The translations under genes and the position numbers were made by a program. From positions 1 to 64,000 of the forward strand of contig NZ_JBAFWT010000016.1 in assembly GCF_043195195.1 (NCBI RefSeq): 64,000 nt of DNA, in the 5' to 3' direction. Within the stretch, counting starts at the first letter, position 1. The number at the start of each line of letters is the position of its first letter. The notes beneath the pieces were generated by a model that ran no database searches, had not been told where the DNA came from, and saw only the letters and a program-made list of their open reading frames with translations. This document shows positions 58,567 through 64,000 of this stretch, piece after piece. The DNA comes from NCEH01 sp043195195 (GTDB taxonomy: Bacteria; Pseudomonadota; Alphaproteobacteria; Rhizobiales; Xanthobacteraceae).

Positions 58567-60605
58567 CCGCGCCCGCCTTTCTCACCGTCCTGCTGCCAGC
58601 CGGCTTCCACTTCCTGAGGCCGGACTGGCTTTGGGCGCTGGTACCGGCCGTATTGATCGCCGTTCTGGTCTGGCGTCGCGCGGGCGTCGGTGCGGACGCG
58701 TGGCGCAACCTCGTCGATGCCCATCTGCTGCGCCATCTGGCGCTGCGGGAGACCGGGCGCGGACGCCGCTGGCCGGTGGCGATGCTGCTCATCGGCTGGG
58801 TCTTGGCGGCGTTCGCCATGGCCGGCCCGACTTGGGAAAAGCTGCCCACCCCGGCGCTCGACCGGCTCGATCCGACCGTGATCGTGCTCAGCCTCGCCCA
58901 ATCCATGAACGCCACAGATGCGAGCCCCTCGCGGATCGGCGCCGCCCGCCATAAGGTGGACGACATTCTCGCGCGCCAGCGCGGCGGACAAGTGGGGCTG
59001 GTGATCTATGCCGATGCCCCGTTCGTCGCGGCGCCGCTGACGGAAGATGCCCGGATCATCGCCCAGATGCTGCCGGAACTCGCCACCGACCTCATGCCGG
59101 TGCTCGACGACCGCCCCGACCTCGCCTTGCGCCGCGCCGCCGAGCTGCTGCGCGATGCCGGCGCGACGACCGGGCGCATCGTGCTGATCGCGGACGGGCC
59201 GGGCAACGATCCCGCCGCGACGATCAGCGCCGCAAAGGCGGCGGCGCAAACGGGCTATCGGGTTTCGACCATCGGTGTCGGCACGGCGGCTGGCAGCCCG
59301 TTGTTGTCCTTTGACGGGGGCGTGCTGCGGGCGCGCAACGGCGATGTGCTCACCACCCGCCTGGACGAAGCGGGGCTGCGCGAGGTGGCCGCAGCCGGAC
59401 GCGGCAGTTTCTCCACCATGACGGTGGGAGACGGCGACCTCAATGCGGTGCTGGCCAAGAGCTCCTCCTCCGCCGGGCGGGTCGACACGCCGCTGCAGGA
59501 CAGCGGCCTGACGGCCGACCAATGGCTTGACCTCGGCCCCTGGCTGCTGATTGGCATATTGGCCCTCGCGCCGCTGGCGTTTCGGCGTGGCTGGATCGTG
59601 GTGGTGCTGCTGGCGGCGCTCAGCGGTGGCGTGGCCCCGCGTGACGCGACCGCCCAAAGCTTTGCAGATCCGGTTCCGCCGGCCCAAGGCGTAAACACGC
59701 CCAGTGGGCCAGCCGCCAACATGCCAACCTCCAATCTGTCAGCCTCCGATGCACCCGCGTCGGGCTCGCGCACCTGGACCGACCTGTGGCAGACCCCCGA
59801 TCAGCAGGGAGCGAAGGCGTTCGAGCGCGCGGATTACGGCACCGCCGCCCGCAGCTTCGACGATCCGAAATGGCAGGCGGGCGCGCTCTACAAATCCGGC
59901 GCGTTCGAGCAGGCGGCCGCCGCCTACGCCCAATTGCCCGACAGCGATTTCAATCGCGGCAATGCGCTCGCCCGCGCCGGGAAGCTGGAAGAGGCGATCA
60001 AGGCCTATGACGCCGCGCTGGCCGTCCATCCCGGCCAGGACGACCCGGTTCGCTCCGATGCGCTGTACAACCGCGACATCGTGCAGAAGCTGCTGGATCA
60101 GCAGAAAAAAGACCAGCAGAAGCAGGATCAGAAATCCGGCAACGACCAGAAGCCGAACGACCCGTCCCAGAAGCCCGGCGACCAGGGGAAGGACGACAAG
60201 GACAAGGATAAGGATAAGGACCAGCCGCAGAAGCCCGGCGACGACAAGAAGAACGACCAGCCGCCGCCCGGCCAGGACCCCAAGAAGCCGCCGCAGCCGC
60301 AGAAGCCGGAACCGCCGAAGCCCGAGCCCCCTAAGTCCGAGCCACCCAAGCAGGAGCCGCCCAAACCGGAACCCCAGAAGCAGGAACCGCCGAAGCCGAA
60401 TCCGCCGCCGGACCAAAAACCACCCGAACCGCCGGCTCCCGCGCCGCCCCAGCCGCAGCCGGGTGCGCCCAAGCCCCTGACCGAGGAAGATCAGAATCGC
60501 GAGCAGACCCTGCGCCTCGTGCCCGATGATCCGACCGGCCTTCTGCGCGCCCGCATCCGCAGCCATTATGGCGGCGCGGGCGTCGTCGATCCGCAGCAGA
60601 ACTGA
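58563..60605 (+). CDS. batB: BatB-BatC fusion: VWA domain, TPR repeats and Pro/Lys/Gln-rich tail
   Basis: The 680-residue protein has two TM helices, a VWA domain (about residues 100-290), another TM pair near 320-355, a TPR region (about 410-510, YGTAARSFDDPKWQAGALYK, DFNRGNALARAGKLEEAIKA) and a long low-complexity Lys/Asp/Gln/Pro-rich segment (about 510-645). The VWA metal site is degraded: the usual Asp-x-Ser-x-Ser reads Ser110-Leu-Ala112-Gln-Ser114. BatB and BatC are separate genes in some bacteria; the fusion is common in alphaproteobacteria. The tail ends in a conserved helix (DDPTGLLRARIRSHYGG). Confidence 0.88.
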   Translation: MTAPAFLTVLLPAGFHFLRPDWLWALVPAVLIAVLVWRRAGVGADAWRNLVDAHLLRHLALRETGRGRRWPVAMLLIGWVLAAFAMAGPTWEKLPTPALDRLDPTVIVLSLAQSMNATDASPSRIGAARHKVDDILARQRGGQVGLVIYADAPFVAAPLTEDARIIAQMLPELATDLMPVLDDRPDLALRRAAELLRDAGATTGRIVLIADGPGNDPAATISAAKAAAQTGYRVSTIGVGTAAGSPLLSFDGGVLRARNGDVLTTRLDEAGLREVAAAGRGSFSTMTVGDGDLNAVLAKSSSSAGRVDTPLQDSGLTADQWLDLGPWLLIGILALAPLAFRRGWIVVVLLAALSGGVAPRDATAQSFADPVPPAQGVNTPSGPAANMPTSNLSASDAPASGSRTWTDLWQTPDQQGAKAFERADYGTAARSFDDPKWQAGALYKSGAFEQAAAAYAQLPDSDFNRGNALARAGKLEEAIKAYDAALAVHPGQDDPVRSDALYNRDIVQKLLDQQKKDQQKQDQKSGNDQKPNDPSQKPGDQGKDDKDKDKDKDQPQKPGDDKKNDQPPPGQDPKKPPQPQKPEPPKPEPPKSEPPKQEPPKPEPQKQEPPKPNPPPDQKPPEPPAPAPPQPQPGAPKPLTEEDQNREQTLRLVPDDPTGLLRARIRSHYGGAGVVDPQQN

Positions 60606-60608
60606 AAC

Positions 60609-62387
60609 ATGCGATCCGTGCGCCTTTCCCTCCGCCCCTTGCGTGCGCTGGCCCTCGTGCTGGCGGTGCTGGCGTGCGCACTCGCCCCCGCGTTTGCCGC
60701 CGGCCCGACGTCCAGCGTCGACCGGACTCAGCTGTCGGTAGGGGAGAGTTTCGAACTGGTGATCACCCTCGTGGGGGGTGACGGTGCCCAGCCGCCGGAC
60801 CTCTCCCCGCTTGCCCGCGACTTCGACATTCTCGACCGCAACCGGCGCAGCCGGCTGGAACTGGTCAACGGGCGCCGGACCCAGATCAACGAATGGGTGC
60901 TGGTGCTCGCGCCAAAGCGGTCGGGGACCATCAGCGTGCCCGCCCTTGGTCTCGCCGGCCAGAGCACGGCACCGATCCGCCTTCAGGTCGATCCCGCCAC
61001 CACCGTCAACACGGAGGCGCGACCCTTGTTTGTCCAGGTGGAGCCCCTCGGGCCAGCCCCCTATGTCCAGGGCGAGATGCTGGTGGCGGTGCGAATCTAC
61101 ACCAATGGCCCGTTGCTCGGCGGCGCCCTCACGCCGCCCGAGGCGGTCGGCGCCACCTTCACCAAGGTCGGCGACCAGCGCATGTTCAGCAAGGTCATCG
61201 GTCGCCAGCGCTACCGGGTGATCGAGCAGGGCTACATCATGCGCCCTCAGCGCAGCGGCAGCATCGAAATCGGCCCGGTGACGCTGGAGGCCCAGTTTCC
61301 GAGCTTCATGGGGGGCGCCCTCCCCTCGGAGACGGCGCGTCTGCTCGGCCGCCCGGGTGCGACGATACCATCCGGCGTGGATCCCAATATCGGGCGCACG
61401 GTAACGGTCCGCTCCGACCCGGTACAGATCGAGGTGAAGGCCCGGCCCGCCGACGTGACGGGCTGGTTCCTGCCGGCACAAAGCGTAACCCTGTCGAGCA
61501 CCTGGAATCCCCCTCTGGCTCAGGCCAAGGTCGGGGAAACCTTGACCCGCACTTTGACCCTGGAAGCGGTCGGGGCGACCCCCAACCAATTGCCGCCCCT
61601 GCCCGTCCCGGACGCCGACGGGGTGCGCCAATACGAGGAATCGAGCCGCTCAGATCAGGCGACGCTCAACGGCAAGGCTGGCGCGGTGCTCACGAAGACC
61701 GTTTCGGTGGTGCCCACGCGCGCCGGCACGGTGACCTTGCCGGGAATCGAAATCGGCTGGTGGAATCCCGACACCCGCAAATCCGAGACGGCGCATCTTC
61801 CGCCAGAAACCTTCACTGTCGCCCCAGCGTCCGGGCAGGCGCTCGTGCCGGCCCCGCAGCCGGTGGCAGTTCAACCCGCCCCCGTGGTGGCATCGACACC
61901 GGCGCCCGAGCCCCCCGCCACGACACTCTCCTTGCCGCAATGGATCGGCGACCTGCTCTCCCTGCGCGCCGCCGGCGCCTTTGCCGCCGCCCTGCTGGTG
62001 ATCGCCGTAACGGCGCGCCTCGTGCGCGGCAGCCGAGGCCGCAAAGCCGGCGCCGCCGCGCCGAGGCGCCGCAATCGGGGTGGTGCGGGCGCCGAGGAGG
62101 CCTTGCAGGCGTTGCGTGCCGCCTGCAAGGCGGAAGACGCGGCAGCGGCCCATGCCGCGCTGCTCGCCTGGATGCGCACGCGGGATGGCACCACAGGATC
62201 AAGCGAAACCTTCCACACCGCCGCGATGGCCAAGGCCTCCGAAGACCTGCAGCGCCATCTCTACAGCGGCGCGCGCGGGCGATGGAACGGCGCGGCCTTG
62301 CTGTCTGCCCTGGCGGGTGAATGCGCGTCCGGCAAGCGCACCGGGGGGACACGCGCCCGCAGCCGGCTCGCCCCGCTCTATCCCTAG
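60609..62387 (+). CDS. batD: BatD-type oxygen-tolerance protein
   Basis: The 592-residue precursor has a signal peptide (LRALALVLAVLACALAPAFAA), several Ig-like beta domains (SSVDRTQLSVGESFELVITL is the BatD start; GRRTQINEWVLVLAPKRSGT) in the periplasm, a TM helix near residues 455-475 (AAGAFAAALLVIAVTARLVR) and a cytoplasmic helical tail (EEALQALRAACKAEDAAAAH). It completes the MoxR-DUF58-DUF4381-BatA-BatBC-BatD operon, 3 bp after the previous stop. Confidence 0.9.
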   Translation: MRSVRLSLRPLRALALVLAVLACALAPAFAAGPTSSVDRTQLSVGESFELVITLVGGDGAQPPDLSPLARDFDILDRNRRSRLELVNGRRTQINEWVLVLAPKRSGTISVPALGLAGQSTAPIRLQVDPATTVNTEARPLFVQVEPLGPAPYVQGEMLVAVRIYTNGPLLGGALTPPEAVGATFTKVGDQRMFSKVIGRQRYRVIEQGYIMRPQRSGSIEIGPVTLEAQFPSFMGGALPSETARLLGRPGATIPSGVDPNIGRTVTVRSDPVQIEVKARPADVTGWFLPAQSVTLSSTWNPPLAQAKVGETLTRTLTLEAVGATPNQLPPLPVPDADGVRQYEESSRSDQATLNGKAGAVLTKTVSVVPTRAGTVTLPGIEIGWWNPDTRKSETAHLPPETFTVAPASGQALVPAPQPVAVQPAPVVASTPAPEPPATTLSLPQWIGDLLSLRAAGAFAAALLVIAVTARLVRGSRGRKAGAAAPRRRNRGGAGAEEALQALRAACKAEDAAAAHAALLAWMRTRDGTTGSSETFHTAAMAKASEDLQRHLYSGARGRWNGAALLSALAGECASGKRTGGTRARSRLAPLYP

Positions 62388-62519
62388 AGGCTTATACGCT
62401 CGCATTGGCTCGCGCGTAGCCGTTCCTGCTCCTGCGCCAGCTCCACTCCCGGAACCAAGCACGGCGGCACGCGCTTGATCCCGAGGCGCCGCATCGGCGT
62501 CTCACTGGGAGATCGAGAC

Positions 62520-62759
62520 ATGCAGGACACGCGCAATCTGAGTGAGTTCGAGCGCTGGGCCTCGGGACTTGCGAGCACCTTCATCGCCTCGTGGGGCATC
62601 AAGCGCGGCGGCGTCATCGGTGTGCTGGCGGTGGCGGGTGCGGGCGCGCTCATGTGGCGCGCGACCACGGGGCATTGCGCATTGAAGCAGGCGATCGAGG
62701 AGAGCCCACGCCCACAGCGCACCCGGGTGGACGCTGAGGCGGACGCCCCGGCGCGCTGA
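62520..62759 (+). CDS. Small DUF2892-like membrane protein
   Basis: The 79-residue protein reads NLSEFERWASGLASTFIASW then a membrane segment GVIGVLAVAGAGALMWRATTG and a short charged tail with HCALKQAIEESP. The single visible hydrophobic stretch and the GHC motif resemble small DUF2892-type proteins. ATG 62520 is preferred (GGGAGA upstream); an in-frame ATG at 62475 is less likely. It may be co-transcribed with batD, 132 bp upstream. Confidence 0.65.
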   Translation: MQDTRNLSEFERWASGLASTFIASWGIKRGGVIGVLAVAGAGALMWRATTGHCALKQAIEESPRPQRTRVDAEADAPAR

Positions 62760-62795
62760 TCGGCAGCCGATGGCGCTTGCGCATAAGGGCGCGAG

Positions 62796-64000
62796 CTAGC
62801 GGCCGTAACGCCGCCGGGCTTCCACTGCGAGGCCGGTTCCCACCGAGCCGAAGGTGTCGCCGGCCACCATCCGCGCCTGCGGCGCCATCGCGACGATGGC
62901 GGTGCGCACATGGGCGAGCCGCGTCGAACCTCCGGTGAGGAACAAGGCGTCGATGTCGTCCGCCTTCACCCCTGCCTGCGTGAGGCAATTTGTGATGCGG
63001 CGGGCAATCCGGGTCGAGAGGCTGTCGGTGTGGGTGACGAGGTCGTCGTGGACGATCCCCACTTCCAGCGCCGGTTCCAGCCACGCGAGATCGATGGCGG
63101 TTTGGCCGTCTTCCGAAACCGCGATCTTCGCCGCCTCGGCCGCCATGGCCAGCGTATGGCCGCGCTCCTCGCTCACCACATGGGCGAGGCGGCGGATCAG
63201 CTCGGGCCGCGCGGATTCGCGTTCCATCTCGCGGATCGAGCGATGCACGCGCGGATCATACAGGCGATTGATGGAGGACCAGGTGGCCAGATCCTGAAAC
63301 AGGCTCGCCGGGGCTGAGAGGCCCTTGCGCTTCATGGGGCTGCCGTGGCCCAGCAGCGGCATCACCATGCCGAGGCTGAGCGCGCGGTCGAAATCCGTGC
63401 CGCCGATGCGCACGCCGTCATTGGCGAGGATGTCGTCGGCGCGGTCCGGCTTCGCGCGCCGGTCGGGGCCGATGCGCACGATGGAGAAATCCGAGGTACC
63501 GCCGCCGATGTCGGCGATCAGGGCGAGTTCCTCGCCGTTCACCTGCCGCTCGTAATCGAGCGCGGCGGCGATCGGCTCGAATTGGAAGGAGATGTCGGAA
63601 AAGCCGATCTCCCGCGCCACCGCGCCGAGCACATCCTGCGCCCGCGCGTCGCCCGCCGCGTCGCCATCGACGAAATGCACCGGCCGGCCGAGCACCACCT
63701 GGTCCAGGTATGTGCCGGCCTTGGCTTCCCCGCGCCGCTTCACCTCCGCGATATAGGCGCCGATCACCTGCCGGAAGGTGACGCGGGCGCGGCCCACCGC
63801 GGTGGTCTCCTCGACCAGGGCGCTGCCGAGCACCGACTTCAGCGCCCGCATGAGCCGGCCCTGCTCGCCGCTGACATAAGCCGCCATGGCGGCACGGCCG
63901 ATCACCGGCGGGCCGCTGCGAGGATAGAAGATGGCGCTCGGCACCGTCACCGCGTCGCCCTCGACCGGAGCCAGTTCCGGCCCAGAGGGACCGTTGAGGC
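62796..64000 (-). CDS. Hsp70-family protein (YegD-like), 5' end outside the window
   Basis: The visible 400 residues are the C-terminal part of an actin-fold ATPase. Motifs are the phosphate-2 loop IADIGGGTSDFSIVRIG, the connecting FEPIAAALDYERQ and the adenosine motif ALFLTGGSTRLAHVRTAIVA. The chain ends shortly after this without a DnaK-type substrate-binding domain, as in YegD-like truncated Hsp70 proteins. The frame is open to base 64000, so the start lies beyond the window. No DnaJ or GrpE gene adjoins. Confidence 0.87.
   Translation of the reverse strand, partial: LNGPSGPELAPVEGDAVTVPSAIFYPRSGPPVIGRAAMAAYVSGEQGRLMRALKSVLGSALVEETTAVGRARVTFRQVIGAYIAEVKRRGEAKAGTYLDQVVLGRPVHFVDGDAAGDARAQDVLGAVAREIGFSDISFQFEPIAAALDYERQVNGEELALIADIGGGTSDFSIVRIGPDRRAKPDRADDILANDGVRIGGTDFDRALSLGMVMPLLGHGSPMKRKGLSAPASLFQDLATWSSINRLYDPRVHRSIREMERESARPELIRRLAHVVSEERGHTLAMAAEAAKIAVSEDGQTAIDLAWLEPALEVGIVHDDLVTHTDSLSTRIARRITNCLTQAGVKADDIDALFLTGGSTRLAHVRTAIVAMAPQARMVAGDTFGSVGTGLAVEARRRYGR

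Overview
The window is high-GC DNA from an alphaproteobacterium of the order Hyphomicrobiales (Rhizobiales), most likely Xanthobacteraceae. The placement rests on gene order and protein character, not on a database search: a HisZ-HisG pair, a cycHJKL (ccmIEFH) cluster between a degP-like gene and a feuPQ-like two-component pair, and an alphaproteobacterial gene transfer agent (GTA) cluster. No rRNA, tRNA, CRISPR array, insertion sequence, integrase or replication gene was seen.

Left part (1-25.5 kb), chromosomal core: xseB; hisZ-hisG; a type-2 malate dehydrogenase; a membrane acyltransferase ending in a very strong terminator; pepN; a PAS/PleC-type histidine kinase. A long minus-strand block follows: feuP-feuQ, a small lipoprotein, ccmI-ccmE-ccmF-ccmH, a DegP-type protease, a response regulator/kinase pair, then glnE. 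A YidB-family gene points the other way inside it.

Middle part (25.6-50.6 kb): a complete GTA cluster read on the minus strand from about 50.56 kb. In order: small and large terminase, portal, a small protein, prohead protease, capsid, adaptor, stopper, tail terminator, tail tube, gp10, chaperone, tape measure, distal tail, hub, cell-wall peptidase and the giant TIM-barrel tail protein. Unlike Rhodobacter capsulatus, where fibre, head-spike and lysis genes lie elsewhere, here a DUF2793 tail protein, a spike-base protein, a fibre-like protein, a GH108 endolysin and an overlapping Rz/Rz1 spanin pair follow directly. Upstream of the first gene is a near-consensus sigma-70 promoter (TTGACA-N17-TAAGAT) embedded in a nested dyad operator. 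Plus-strand genes interrupt the cluster at three places: a glycine-zipper stress protein; a trypsin-like protease with a lytic transglycosylase; a histone-H1-like protein with a tiny porin-motif secreted protein. The gaps are packed with palindromic repeats not seen elsewhere in the window.

Right part (50.7-64 kb): a COG0523/CobW GTPase, an MgtC-family membrane protein, three minus-strand genes around a Rieske ferredoxin whose joint function I do not recognise, the Bat/MoxR operon (MoxR, DUF58, DUF4381, BatA, a BatB-BatC fusion, BatD), a small DUF2892-type membrane protein and the 3' part of an Hsp70-family gene.

The main interest lies in the consolidated GTA locus, its promoter/operator, its opposite-strand cargo, and the repeat families, one copy of which forms the start of a coding sequence.
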